A DNA stretch of 64,000 nt from Pseudomonas sp. SLFW (lineage in GTDB: Bacteria > Pseudomonadota > Gammaproteobacteria > Pseudomonadales > Pseudomonadaceae): NCBI RefSeq assembly GCF_009905615.1, contig NZ_JAAAKW010000009.1, positions 186,001 to 250,000 on the forward strand, read 5' to 3'. Both the position numbers and the translations under genes were made by a program. Shown piece by piece: positions 9,406-18,485 of this stretch (its first letter is position 1; every line of letters starts with the position of its first letter). The notes below the pieces were generated by a model that was not told where the DNA came from, ran no database searches, and was given only the letters and a program-made list of their open reading frames with translations.

Positions 9406-9494
9406 GTCGTAACGCTGCGAGCACAGCTCGCTGGCCGTGGCCTCCGCAAGATCGTTGACGCCGGCAAGTCGTGTAGCTACAGAATCTGCGGCAT

Positions 9495-9532
9495 AAAAAA
9501 GCCCCACCTGCATCACACAGGTAGGGCTTTTT
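9495..9532. terminator. Bidirectional terminator between ferredoxin reductase and pykA
   Basis: An inverted repeat (AAAAAAGCCCCACCTG, loop, CAGGTAGGGCTTTTT) is flanked by A and T runs, so it can end transcription from both convergent genes. Confidence 0.9.
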
Positions 9533-9547
9533 CATGGCAGCGGCGTC

Positions 9548-10999
9548 TTACACGATCGGGTCACCAACGTGCAGGATCTTCATGCCATTGGTGCCACCGA
9601 TGGTGTGGTAGCTGTCACCCTTGGTCAGGATGACCCAGTCGCCTTGCTCGACCAGACCGCGCTTGACCAGTTCGTCCACAGCCGATTGGCTGACCTGACC
9701 CGCTGGCAAAGAAGCCGGGTCGAACGGAATGGTATAAACGCCACGGAACATGGCGGCGCGCGCCTGGGTGCCACGGTGCGGGGAGAACGCGTAGATCGGC
9801 ACCGACGAGCGGATGCGCGACATGATCAGCGGGGTGTAGCCGCTTTCGGTCAACGCGATGATCGCTTTCACGCCCGGAAAGTGGTTGGCGGTGTACATGG
9901 CCGCCAGCGCGATGCTCTCGTCGCAACGGGTGAACGAGTGACCGATGCGGTGGCTGGAGGTCTTGCCGGTCGGATGACGTTCGGCACCGACGCAGATGCG
10001 CGCCATGGCCTCGACGGCTTCGACAGGGTAGGAACCGGCAGCACTTTCGGCGGACAGCATCACGGCGTCGGTGTAGTCGAGCACGGCGTTGGCCACGTCG
10101 GACACTTCGGCGCGAGTCGGCATGGGGCTGGAAATCATCGATTCCATCATCTGCGTGGCCACGATCACCGCTTTGTTGTGGCGACGTGCGTGCAGGATGA
10201 TTTTCTTCTGGATGCCCACCAGTTCGGCGTCGCCGATTTCCACGCCAAGGTCACCACGGGCCACCATGACGGCGTCACTGGCGCGGATCAAGGCGTCGAG
10301 GGTTTCATCGTTGGCAACGGCTTCGGCGCGTTCGATCTTCGCCACCAGCCAGGCGGTACCGCCCGACTCGTCACGCAGCTTGCGGGCGTATTCCATGTCA
10401 GCGGCGTCGCGCGGGAAGGAAACGGCCAGGTAGTCCAGGTCCATTTCAGCGGCGAGCTTGATGTCTTGCTTGTCTTTTTCGGTCAGCGCCGGTGCGGTCA
10501 GGCCACCACCGCGACGGTTGATGCCTTTGTGGTCCGACAGCGGGCCACCGATGGTCACGGTGCAGTGCAGGGCGTCAGCGGTTTGCGTGTCGACACGCAT
10601 GACCACGCGTCCGTCGTCGAGCAGCAGTTCGTCACCTACGCCGCAGTCCTTGACCAGATCGGGGTAGTCGATACCCACGACTTCCTGGTTGCCGTCCGTC
10701 AGAGGATGGCTGGTGGAGAAGGTGAATTTGTCACCGACTTTCAGCTCGATCTTCTTGTTGGCGAATTTGGCGATACGAATTTTCGGGCCTTGCAAATCCC
10801 CCAGCAACGCGACGAAGCGGCCGTTCTTGGCGGCGATGTCACGAATCAGCTTCGCGCGAGCCTTGTGCTCGTCGGGCGTGCCGTGGGAGAAGTTGAGGCG
10901 GGCAACGTCCAGGCCCGCAAGAATCAGCTTCTCGATGACTTCTGGCGAATTACTGGCTGGGCCTAGTGTGGCTACGATTTTGGTGCGGCGAACGGACAT
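9548..10999 (-). CDS. pykA: Pyruvate kinase
   Basis: This 483-residue enzyme converts phosphoenolpyruvate and ADP to pyruvate and ATP, the last step of glycolysis and Entner-Doudoroff. The start at 10999 gives MSVRRTKIVATLGPASNS; a possible start 6 nt upstream would add only two residues. Conserved segments are ARLNFSHG (substrate and K+/Mg2+ site), the B domain around 75-170, AKIERAEAV with the catalytic Lys, and VMVARGDLGVEI. The TRAEVSDVANAV segment follows, and the C-terminal domain carries the allosteric site. The sequence and its neighbours match PA4329-type PykA rather than the PykF isozyme, which starts differently. It is convergent with the ferredoxin reductase gene. Confidence 0.95.
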   Translation of the reverse strand: MSVRRTKIVATLGPASNSPEVIEKLILAGLDVARLNFSHGTPDEHKARAKLIRDIAAKNGRFVALLGDLQGPKIRIAKFANKKIELKVGDKFTFSTSHPLTDGNQEVVGIDYPDLVKDCGVGDELLLDDGRVVMRVDTQTADALHCTVTIGGPLSDHKGINRRGGGLTAPALTEKDKQDIKLAAEMDLDYLAVSFPRDAADMEYARKLRDESGGTAWLVAKIERAEAVANDETLDALIRASDAVMVARGDLGVEIGDAELVGIQKKIILHARRHNKAVIVATQMMESMISSPMPTRAEVSDVANAVLDYTDAVMLSAESAAGSYPVEAVEAMARICVGAERHPTGKTSSHRIGHSFTRCDESIALAAMYTANHFPGVKAIIALTESGYTPLIMSRIRSSVPIYAFSPHRGTQARAAMFRGVYTIPFDPASLPAGQVSQSAVDELVKRGLVEQGDWVILTKGDSYHTIGGTNGMKILHVGDPIV

Positions 11000-11187
11000 G
11001 CACAAACTCCTTAAATGAAGCGCAGCGGAAGGCTACTACTGTATTGCGCTGTAGTCATTGTTCCTTTGCACTACGTGTTGTCTCTTCAATGTGCGATTGG
11101 CCCAGTCTCTACAGGCCGTCGGCGAGCAAATCGCACTTGAAGAAATTCTGTGAGGCGCCGATACAATGCTGAGCACAGGAGACTCTC

Positions 11188-11562
11188 ATGCGAATCGTGA
11201 TGATATTAGTGGCGCTGGCGGCCTTGAGCGGTTGTACGCGCTGGGCGATGAACAGCCATTTGAACAATGCCAACCGTGCGTACGCCCAGGGCGATTGCGA
11301 TGCGGTGATGTACAACCTGTCGAAAGTAGACCGCGAAAGCCGCGCCCGTCGGTACGTGCAGCCGGAAGTGTCCATGCTGCGCGGACAGTGCCTTGAACGC
11401 CAGAAAATGTACGTCGATGCCATTCAAACGTACCAGTTCATCCTGACCCAGTATCCCTATAGCGAATACGCGTTCCGGGCCAAAGCGCGGATTGATACGT
11501 TGCACCAGTTGGGTCATGACAACATGGCGCCTGCCGCCATTCCGAGACCTGCTTCACTGTAA
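11188..11562 (+). CDS. Small TPR-like lipoprotein
   Basis: This encodes 124 residues from ATG 11188, behind a CAGGAGA site. A lipoprotein signal is clear: MRIVMILVALAALSGC with the lipobox LSGC, so the mature protein begins at a lipidated Cys16. The rest has TPR-like helix pairs (NNANRAYAQGDCDAVMYNL; YVDAIQTYQFILTQYPYSEYAFRAKARI). The second resembles the YfiO/BamD and YbgF type of repeat that scaffolds envelope complexes. The exact role is unknown. It lies between pykA and the PilZ gene, in a core region conserved among pseudomonads. Confidence 0.85.
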   Translation: MRIVMILVALAALSGCTRWAMNSHLNNANRAYAQGDCDAVMYNLSKVDRESRARRYVQPEVSMLRGQCLERQKMYVDAIQTYQFILTQYPYSEYAFRAKARIDTLHQLGHDNMAPAAIPRPASL

Positions 11563-11891
11563 TTACACCCGCTTGGATAGACGGTCTTCTTTTTGGGTGG
11601 CCTTTGCCAAAGCTTCAGCTAGTCTGCAATCGGTAGGGACCTAAAGATTTCATCACAGGAGTGGCGAAGGGCACTCTGATATTCGAACGCGTTGATCACT
11701 TGAACCCGGTGGTTAGCGCGAAATCGAATAATCGGATCAGTGACTTCGGTTATGGCTGGTGAGTCAGATGACGTCCCTGTTGTAATGAACAGGTGGGTTC
11801 GAGCGTTTCGTCGTCTGTGCCGTTCACGTGCGACCGGACCCCTTTGCATTAGCAAGGCCATGCTCAATGGTCATTCGAGGACCTTTGTCCA
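11563..11891 (+). other. Intergenic region before the PilZ gene
   Basis: These 329 nt separate the lipoprotein and PilZ genes. I see no RNA fold, repeat or small gene with a good ribosome site. The promoter of the PilZ gene is presumably in the right half. Confidence 0.4.
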
Positions 11892-12251
11892 ATGCTCAAC
11901 GAAAGACGAATCGAGCGTCACCAGCTCCCGTATTACCTTCAGGTATTCAATCGGTATACCGATAAGCCGCTGGGTTGCCTGGGAAACGTTTCAGAACAAG
12001 GCCTGATGTTGATCAGCGATCTTCCCATTCTGGTGGGCGCGGATTTCCAGTTGCGCCTGAAAGTGCCGGACGGGAAGAACGGGCTGTACAACATCGACAT
12101 CAACGCCAGTTGCTTGTGGTGTCAGGAAGATGAAACGCCGGGTGTCTACGACTCGGGCTTCAAGCTTCAGGCTGCGCCTCCCGAGTATTACGACTTGATT
12201 CAGGCGTTGCAGCGTTATTTCAGCTTTTATCCTCTGGAGGCGTCGGCCTGA
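11892..12251 (+). CDS. PilZ-domain c-di-GMP-binding protein
   Basis: This 119-residue single-domain PilZ protein has both ligand motifs: RxxxR at Arg5-Arg9 (RRIER) and NxSxxG at Asn32-Ser34-Gly37 (NVSEQG). It should therefore bind c-di-GMP and act as a receptor in the cytoplasm. The remaining beta-barrel strands (FQLRLKVPDG, INASCLWCQED, YDSGFKLQ) and a C-terminal helix are typical. It sits 3.4 kb from the GGDEF gene. The place corresponds to PA4324, one of the PilZ proteins of P. aeruginosa. Its output partner is not known. Confidence 0.9.
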   Translation: MLNERRIERHQLPYYLQVFNRYTDKPLGCLGNVSEQGLMLISDLPILVGADFQLRLKVPDGKNGLYNIDINASCLWCQEDETPGVYDSGFKLQAAPPEYYDLIQALQRYFSFYPLEASA

Positions 12252-12262
12252 TCAGGGCGCGC

Positions 12263-13618
12263 TTATAACGTACCTGCCTTCTTCCAGCTTAAATAGCGAC
12301 TCACCAATTGCGGCCCCAATTCGCCGGGCCGCACATCCAGCACGGGAATACCATGGGCGGTCAAACGCTCATGCAAGCTCGCGCGTGCGTTGAGAAACTC
12401 CACCGTGCCGCAGTAATCGAGGGCCTGTTGCCAGGTTTGTACGGGGGCGTGTCGTTGTTCGTCCAGCACGTTTTCCCGAAGGCTGGCGATCAGCACCCGG
12501 TGATGGCGGCTCAGCTGTTTGACGGCGCCGAGCAACTCTTCGTCGTCCTCATCCCGCAAGTTGGTCACCAACACGACCAGGGCCCGACGCTTTTGCCGGA
12601 TCAGTAACTGTCGGACGGCGGCGCTGTAGTCGGCAGGTCGCTGGGTGCTGTTGAGATCGTAAACGTGGTTCAGTAACACATTGAGCTGCGCCGCGCCCTT
12701 GACCGGTGACAGATGTCGATTCGCGTCAGCGGCGAAGGTCGAGACGCCGACGGCATCACCTTGTCGAAGCGCGACGTAACCCAGCAACAGGCAGGCGTTG
12801 AGGGCATGGTCGAAATGCGTCAACTCGCCGTCCTGGCTGCGCATTCGGCGTCCGCAATCGAGCAGGAAGACAATCTGCTGATCGCGCTCGTCCTGGTACT
12901 CCCTGGCGATCGGCGTGCGTTGGCGCGCCGTCGCTTTCCAGTCGATCTGCCTCAGGCTGTCGCCCTCTCGAAACTCGCGCAGTTGATTGAATTCCAGCCC
13001 CAACCCCCGACGCTGGCGCTGACGAATACCGATCTGACTGAGCCAGTTGTCCACTGCCAGCAACTGGCCGTTGTGCAGCCGGGCAAAATCCGGGTAGACC
13101 CTGGCGGCATTGCAGACAGGCACATAGCGTCGCGACAGCCAAAGGCGCAGCGGGCTACGTAGCTGAACTTCGATGCGTTCGAAGGCGAAGTGCCCGCGGC
13201 TGGTGGGACGAAGGCGGTAGGTCAATTGCGCTTTGCGCTGCGGGCGCAGAACGATGTCTTGAGGCAGATATTCGGTTTCGTACTGATTGCCGGGCCCTTG
13301 AGGGCCGTGGTCGAACAGGGTCAGTGGCACGCTGCGCAGAAAGTCGTGTTCGAGTTCCACGCGCACGTCGCTCCAACGCCCCAGCGCCAGACTGCCCGGT
13401 ACGTGGCGTTGCAGGCGAGGCGAGGGGAGCCGCCAGAGCCAGAAGGCGTCCAGCGCGATCAACACACCCATCACGCAAAACACTGCCCAGAACAGCCCGT
13501 CGAGCTTGGCGGCTGGTCCGCGCCCCAACGCCTGAAACACGCCCAGCAGCAACGCGACGGCGGCCAGGGCGGCCAGCCACCACAACAGGCGTGTCGAGGG
13601 CTTGAGCAGTTGTTTCAT
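12263..13618 (-). CDS. DUF58 protein (vWA-like) of the MoxR operon
   Basis: This 451-residue protein is membrane-anchored. Two hydrophobic segments (about 10-32 and 41-64) are followed by a beta-rich region, then the DUF58 signature around RRGLGLEFNQLREFREGD and RQIDWKATARQ. A von Willebrand A-like fold ends the protein (QQIVFLLDCGRRM as the metal-site strand, then VVLVTNLRDED). DUF58 proteins are encoded with MoxR AAA+ ATPases and are thought to be remodelled by them; the substrate is not established. It is the last gene of a six-gene operon and its ATG overlaps the stop of moxR by 4 nt. Confidence 0.9.
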   Translation of the reverse strand: MKQLLKPSTRLLWWLAALAAVALLLGVFQALGRGPAAKLDGLFWAVFCVMGVLIALDAFWLWRLPSPRLQRHVPGSLALGRWSDVRVELEHDFLRSVPLTLFDHGPQGPGNQYETEYLPQDIVLRPQRKAQLTYRLRPTSRGHFAFERIEVQLRSPLRLWLSRRYVPVCNAARVYPDFARLHNGQLLAVDNWLSQIGIRQRQRRGLGLEFNQLREFREGDSLRQIDWKATARQRTPIAREYQDERDQQIVFLLDCGRRMRSQDGELTHFDHALNACLLLGYVALRQGDAVGVSTFAADANRHLSPVKGAAQLNVLLNHVYDLNSTQRPADYSAAVRQLLIRQKRRALVVLVTNLRDEDDEELLGAVKQLSRHHRVLIASLRENVLDEQRHAPVQTWQQALDYCGTVEFLNARASLHERLTAHGIPVLDVRPGELGPQLVSRYLSWKKAGTL

Positions 13619-14706
13619 TGGCGCGGCGCCGCCACCTGATCCAGCAACTGTTTGAGCACTTGATCCACCGACAGGCCTTCGATGTCCAGTTCCGGCGACA
13701 GCCTGACCCGATGGCGCAAGACAGCCAGTGCGCAGCCTTTGATGTCATCGGGAATCACGAATTCACCGCCGCGCAGCAAGGCCCGGGCCCGACCGCCGCG
13801 GACCAGTGCAATCGACGCTCGCGGGCCTGCGCCCAAGGTCAAACCCGGCCACGTACGGGTGGCTCGTGCCAGGCGTACGGCGTAATCCAGCACGTGTTCG
13901 TCAACGGGCAAGTCGCTGGCAATGCGTTGCAGCGCCTGAACGTCCTTGGCCTGCATCAAGGTTCGAAGGGGCTGAACGTCGAGCATGTCCGAGCGGGTGG
14001 AACGCGTGACCTGGCGCACCATGTCCAGCTCCTGCTCGGCCTGGGGGTAGTCCATGCGCAGCTTGAGCATGAACCGGTCAAGCTCGGCTTCGGGCAGCGG
14101 GTAGGTGCCTTCCTGTTCGATAGGGTTTTGTGTCGCCAGCACCATGAACGGCTGCGGCACAGGCAGGGCGCGACCTTCGAGGGTCACCTGCCGCTCCTGC
14201 ATGGCTTCCAGCAACGCGGCCTGGGTTTTGGCGGGGGCGCGGTTGATCTCGTCCGCCAGCAGCAGGTTAGTGAAGAGCGGCCCTTTGCGGAGCTTGAACT
14301 GCTCGGTCTGCATATCGTAAACGGCATGGCCGGTGACATCGCTGGGCATCAGGTCGGGGGTGAACTGAATGCGGGCGAACTCGCCACCGAAGCAGCGGGC
14401 AAGGGCGCGAACGAGTAAGGTCTTCCCAAGACCGGGAACGCCTTCGAGCAACACGTGGCCGCCGCCGATCAACGCCGTGAGGACGTCATCGATGACCGCA
14501 TTCTGGCCGATCACGGCTTTCTGCAGTTCATGCCGGACTGCCTGGGCAAGATGGATGGCACGCTGTCGCTGCTGCGCCGGATGGCTGGCGGGAGGTAACT
14601 GCGCGTCGGTGGTTTTCGCCTCCCCGTGTTCCAGAGTGGCGGCGGGTTCGGCATGTTCCGGAACGGTGTCTACGCTGCTCGACGGCGGTGTCGGATGATC
14701 GCTCAT
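13615..14706 (-). CDS. MoxR-family AAA+ ATPase
   Basis: This 363-residue AAA+ ATPase is a chaperone that assembles or activates vWA-containing partners. It has Walker A GVPGLGKT at 89-96, Walker B LLADEINRAP, the MoxR segment QAALLEAMQERQVTLEG, sensor-1 LATQNPIEQEGTYPLPEAELDRF, and the C-terminal lid. The first 45 residues are a low-complexity acidic/proline tail that may be a start-site artefact or a real extension. The gene overlaps both neighbours by 4 nt (ATGA type), so the operon is translated as a coupled unit. DUF58 is its likely direct client. Confidence 0.93.
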   Translation of the reverse strand: MSDHPTPPSSSVDTVPEHAEPAATLEHGEAKTTDAQLPPASHPAQQRQRAIHLAQAVRHELQKAVIGQNAVIDDVLTALIGGGHVLLEGVPGLGKTLLVRALARCFGGEFARIQFTPDLMPSDVTGHAVYDMQTEQFKLRKGPLFTNLLLADEINRAPAKTQAALLEAMQERQVTLEGRALPVPQPFMVLATQNPIEQEGTYPLPEAELDRFMLKLRMDYPQAEQELDMVRQVTRSTRSDMLDVQPLRTLMQAKDVQALQRIASDLPVDEHVLDYAVRLARATRTWPGLTLGAGPRASIALVRGGRARALLRGGEFVIPDDIKGCALAVLRHRVRLSPELDIEGLSVDQVLKQLLDQVAAPRQ

Positions 14707-15920
14707 AAGGCATTCCTGAGGGTTTGCAGGTAGGCAACCTGACGGGTGAATTCGGGGCTCGACAGACGCTCTTCAAGGCGCGGACGCAGGGCTTGACCGA
14801 TGGCACTGGTGGGCTGTCGGGTGATGCGTGCCAGCCATTGCCATTGTTCGGTCACCGGCAGCGCTTCGAAGCCGGGATGACGTTGTCGGGCGCGGCGCAG
14901 GATGTCCTGCTGCAAGGCACGTAGCAACGCATGTTGTCCCTTGCGCCGCAGAATGAAGTCGGCGCTGGCGCGTAAATGCTCGCCGAGTTGACGTCGGGCA
15001 CGAGAAGGCTCCGGCAGCAATGGACCTTGCCGCATGCCGCTGTGCCACAGCCCGGCACCGATGCACAGGGCCAGCGCGAAGAGCGCCTGGGGGAAGTATT
15101 TCCACAGAAGGCCGAACACGTCTTCATGATCGGTCCGCAGCAGCAGGGTCACGGCGCTGTCCTGGCTCAAATACCACATCAGCCAGGCGTTGTCGTATTT
15201 ACCAATGGCGCGGGTTTTCCACAGGTCGGCGTCGGTGAGGACCGTGATCAGGCCACTGCCGTAGACCATCTGCAGCATGTGCGTGGCATCGGCGCTGTTG
15301 GCCCATGACTGTGCATGATCCTGAGGATCGTCCAGATGGAAGGCCGGGTCGAAGCTCATGTAGGCCGGTTCGTTTTCGTTTTGTACGTAAAGCCGGGTCA
15401 GTTCTGGCCACGGCGTGTCCGGCGCCTTGATGTCAGGCGTGGTCAGCGGAATGATCGGCTTGATCTGCTCACGTTCGCGCCGTCGATCCTGCTCGCGCAC
15501 ATCGCGGGTCATGAACTGGCGGATCTGCAGCTGGTCGAGCAGCAGGTCGCCGCTTCGGCCCTTCTTCTCATCCCATAACTGTTCGGCGACGAACAGCAGC
15601 CGCCCTCCCGCCCGCACCCAGGTCAGCAGGCGCGTCACTTCAGCAGGTGTCATCTTTTCGCGGGTGTCCAGCAGCATCAGGGTCTGTGGCTTCTCCTTGA
15701 TGTCGGGAAGCGTGGTGAGCGCCTGGGTGACGCTGACGGTGAGCCCGCGCTGACGCAGAAACGTTTCGGCGGCGAGATAAGGGTTGGCACGCACTTCAGG
15801 CGATGGCCCTTGGTCGACGACTTCTTCGTAGTGTTCAAGTTGCTTGAACAGCGGCACGCCGGCGCCGACGAGGCCAAGCACCACCACGGCGATGACAAGC
15901 AGCCACGTGCCACGGCTCAT
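14703..15920 (-). CDS. DUF4350 membrane protein of the MoxR operon
   Basis: This 405-residue protein has an N-terminal membrane anchor (LLVIAVVVLGLVGAGVPLF) and a DUF4350-type domain. That domain (NPYLAAETFLRQRG, TLMLLDTREKMTP, LLTWVRAGGRLLFVAEQ) resembles glutamine-amidotransferase-like folds. A second membrane segment near 275 (QALFALALCIGAGLWHSGM) precedes an alpha-helical tail. It is probably exposed to the periplasm between the two membrane segments. Its function is unknown. It overlaps the DUF4129 gene and moxR by 4 nt each. Confidence 0.85.
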   Translation of the reverse strand: MSRGTWLLVIAVVVLGLVGAGVPLFKQLEHYEEVVDQGPSPEVRANPYLAAETFLRQRGLTVSVTQALTTLPDIKEKPQTLMLLDTREKMTPAEVTRLLTWVRAGGRLLFVAEQLWDEKKGRSGDLLLDQLQIRQFMTRDVREQDRRREREQIKPIIPLTTPDIKAPDTPWPELTRLYVQNENEPAYMSFDPAFHLDDPQDHAQSWANSADATHMLQMVYGSGLITVLTDADLWKTRAIGKYDNAWLMWYLSQDSAVTLLLRTDHEDVFGLLWKYFPQALFALALCIGAGLWHSGMRQGPLLPEPSRARRQLGEHLRASADFILRRKGQHALLRALQQDILRRARQRHPGFEALPVTEQWQWLARITRQPTSAIGQALRPRLEERLSSPEFTRQVAYLQTLRNAL

Positions 15921-17518
15921 GATGGGACCCCGTGCGCGAACAGTCGCCGCCAGTCTTCACAGAGCGTCTTCTGCACATCGCCCGGAGGAAGTTGATGGCC
16001 GTAGGCGAGGTTCTGCCAGTGGCGTGTCAGTTCATGGCTAAAGGCGTGCAGCGGCGGCTGATTCAGTGCCGTCACGCGCTCCAGCACCTGACTTTCCGTG
16101 TCGGCGTTTTTCAGCGGCAATTGATAGTCGTTGATCAATCGGCTCAGCAGCGCGCGATACAACAGGCTCAGGGCGTCACGGGGTGATTGCGCCCAGAGTT
16201 TTTCCGCTGCCGCTGCAACATCGTTCGGCAGGCTTTCTGCGTTCACTTGCAGGCCAAACAGTTGCCGGGGCGCGTCACGTCGAGGGCGCAGGGCGGGTTT
16301 GCCCTTGCTGACAAAGGTGCCGAACCATGCCCGATAGCGCCAGACGACCCACGCGACGATCAGCGCGACCAATGTCCACAACAGCACCTGAAACACTGTC
16401 GACAGGGTTTTGCCGATGTTGAGCAGATTCATTACCAGCTTCACCAGCCATTGCGGGGTGTCGCTGTTCTTGCCGGCTTTCGCGCCGTGCTTTTGATCGG
16501 CCAGACGCCAGCCCGACACTGCCTTCGGATTCTTGAAGGGCGGATTGTCCAGCACCGCTTTGATCGCGGCTTGCGACGCTTCGCTGGTCAGTGGTTGATT
16601 CAGGAGTCGCGGCGTGCCAGGTGCTGCGACCTGTTCTTCCGTTTGAGGCAGATCCAATGGCGGCAAAGGACAGCTGTAACCCGATTCGTCAACGGGCTCG
16701 GTCGCCATCGCGGGGGAGGGTGAAAAACCGAAGACCAGAGAAACGCCCACCAACAGCACGTAGGCGCTGCCGATCACCCGTTGCCGCAAGCGGCGGAAGG
16801 CCAGTTCGATGTCCCAGGATTCCAGTGTCGTCCGACGGTTGAGGTAGAGGGTAAAACCGCATGACACGTAAATGGGGCCCCACAGCACCAGGACCAAGGC
16901 ATAGAAACCATTGGTCAAATGTTCCAGCCAGTTCCAGTTGCCCTCAATGTCCAACAGGCTGCGCCACGACCAGTCCAGTTCGACCTGCTGAGGGATGAGC
17001 GCATAGAACAGCAGCATCAGACCTATCCAGAAGCACATTTCGAGTGTGCTGCCCAAGGAGGTCAGGCAGCGTACGACACGCAGATTTTTCTCGCCCAGCA
17101 CCGCGATGCGTTGTGCTCGCTGAAGACCGTCCAGTCCTTCCAGTTGCTGCACCGGTAGATAGAAGCTGCGACTGAGGCTGAATCGCCGCCAGGTGAGGCT
17201 GGCAAGCAGTTGGGGTTTAAGCGCGCGCGGCCAGGCTTTCAGCGCCTCTTTAAGGGTGGGCGGCGTGCCGAACAGCGCTTGTGACAGGATCAGCAGCGGC
17301 AGTCGTTCGTACGCGGGCTTCAACCACCAGAACAGCAGGACAGCGATGGAAGGGTAATCCCAGAGCAGGGCTGTCAGCAGCGCGAAGAGTGGCAGCGTGA
17401 CGATCGCCCAACTCGTCATCAGCAAACGCCGATGCTCACGTGCCAACAGCACGCCGAGGTCGACGGCTTCCCAGGGGTTGCGCGGGCGTATGGCGACGCG
17501 GGCTTCAGTCAGGCGCAT
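15917..17518 (-). CDS. DUF4129 multi-pass membrane protein of the MoxR operon
   Basis: This 533-residue protein has several hydrophobic segments in the first half (about 40-75, 155-175, 205-240 and 255-275). A periplasmic stretch follows, then another membrane segment (VFQVLLWTLVALIVAWVVW, about 375-395). The cytoplasmic C-terminus has the DUF4129 pattern (AAEKLWAQSPRDALSLLYRALLSRL ... PLKNADTESQVL ... FSHELTRHW). In other bacteria DUF4129 is often fused to transglutaminase-like domains, but no Cys-His-Asp enzyme domain is seen here. The start overlaps the end of the SpoIIM gene by 14 nt. Confidence 0.83.
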   Translation of the reverse strand: MRLTEARVAIRPRNPWEAVDLGVLLAREHRRLLMTSWAIVTLPLFALLTALLWDYPSIAVLLFWWLKPAYERLPLLILSQALFGTPPTLKEALKAWPRALKPQLLASLTWRRFSLSRSFYLPVQQLEGLDGLQRAQRIAVLGEKNLRVVRCLTSLGSTLEMCFWIGLMLLFYALIPQQVELDWSWRSLLDIEGNWNWLEHLTNGFYALVLVLWGPIYVSCGFTLYLNRRTTLESWDIELAFRRLRQRVIGSAYVLLVGVSLVFGFSPSPAMATEPVDESGYSCPLPPLDLPQTEEQVAAPGTPRLLNQPLTSEASQAAIKAVLDNPPFKNPKAVSGWRLADQKHGAKAGKNSDTPQWLVKLVMNLLNIGKTLSTVFQVLLWTLVALIVAWVVWRYRAWFGTFVSKGKPALRPRRDAPRQLFGLQVNAESLPNDVAAAAEKLWAQSPRDALSLLYRALLSRLINDYQLPLKNADTESQVLERVTALNQPPLHAFSHELTRHWQNLAYGHQLPPGDVQKTLCEDWRRLFAHGVPS

Positions 17519-18485
17519 GGGCGGTGCGTCCGGCGAAGATCAGGTAAGCGGAAACCAGCGCCCACAGCACAGCGCCCACCAGGTATTTGGTCGTGGGCTG
17601 AGGCCATGTCATGGACGACCAGTACGCCTCTATAAAGGCGGCAATGAGCAAGAACAGCATGACGCCCCCGATCAGGCGCACGCTGGTTTTGGCCGCCACT
17701 CGCAAGGCTTCGCCTCGACGCAGCGGCCCGGGCGCCAGCAACGCCCAGCCGAGCTTCAACCCGGCGGCACCTGCCAGCGCGATGGCGGTCAGCTCGAAGG
17801 CGCCGTGACCCACGACGAACGGCCAGAAGGTCTCGCCAAAGCCCACATCGGTGAGGTGTCCCGCGACCGCGCCGATCATCAGGCCGTTGAAGAACAGGAA
17901 AAACAGGCTGCCCAGTCCGAACAGCAAACCGCTGGCGAAGGTCTGAAACGCGATGCCGATGTTGTGCATGATGTAGTAGCCGAACATCAGCCAGTCGGTG
18001 CTCGATGCACGTTCCGCCGCTTGGCCGATACGCCGCGCTGCCGGGTCGTACATGCCTTCCATTTCCCCGACTTGAGCGGGGCTGACCACGCTGTAGATCA
18101 GGTCCGGCCAGGCGTAGACCAGCACACCCATGAGGATCAAGCTGCCGAAGAAAAGGGCGCCCGCCAGGGCGACCAGCCGCCACTCCGAACGCACCAGACG
18201 AGGGAAGTCCGCCAGCACGAAGCTCAGCAGCTGCGCGGCGAACTGGCTGCGATGGCGGTACAGCTGTTGGTGCCCGCGCATCGCCAATTGCTGCAAAGGG
18301 TCGATCAGGTAGCTGCTGTAGCCACGCTCCTGAGCCAGCGCCAGTTGCTGACAGATTTGCCGGTACGCTTCGGCGAAACCGTCGCCCGCTTCGTTCTTGC
18401 GCCGACTGCGTTCCAGCGCATCCAGGCGTTCCGCGAAACGTTGCCAGTCACCCTGATGACGTTGTTCGAATTGGCTCTGTTTCAT
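17505..18485 (-). CDS. SpoIIM-family (stage II sporulation protein M-like) membrane protein
   Basis: This 326-residue protein has a helical N-terminal region (residues 1-100, rich in Gln, Arg and Glu) followed by five or so membrane segments. The family core is YYIMHNIGIAFQTFASGLLFGLGSLFFLFFNGLMIGAV, then VVGHGAFELTAIALAGAAGLKLG. In Bacillus, SpoIIM takes part in engulfment with cell-wall hydrolases. This organism does not sporulate, so the protein is the widespread homologue that travels with RDD, MoxR and DUF58. Its role here is unknown. Confidence 0.87.
   Translation of the reverse strand: MKQSQFEQRHQGDWQRFAERLDALERSRRKNEAGDGFAEAYRQICQQLALAQERGYSSYLIDPLQQLAMRGHQQLYRHRSQFAAQLLSFVLADFPRLVRSEWRLVALAGALFFGSLILMGVLVYAWPDLIYSVVSPAQVGEMEGMYDPAARRIGQAAERASSTDWLMFGYYIMHNIGIAFQTFASGLLFGLGSLFFLFFNGLMIGAVAGHLTDVGFGETFWPFVVGHGAFELTAIALAGAAGLKLGWALLAPGPLRRGEALRVAAKTSVRLIGGVMLFLLIAAFIEAYWSSMTWPQPTTKYLVGAVLWALVSAYLIFAGRTAHAPD

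Noticed and set aside
9569..10966. 465-codon open frame antisense to pykA
   Set aside because: The composition is typical of a shadow frame (Gly/His/Arg/Val-rich) and the sense strand encodes a complete pyruvate kinase.
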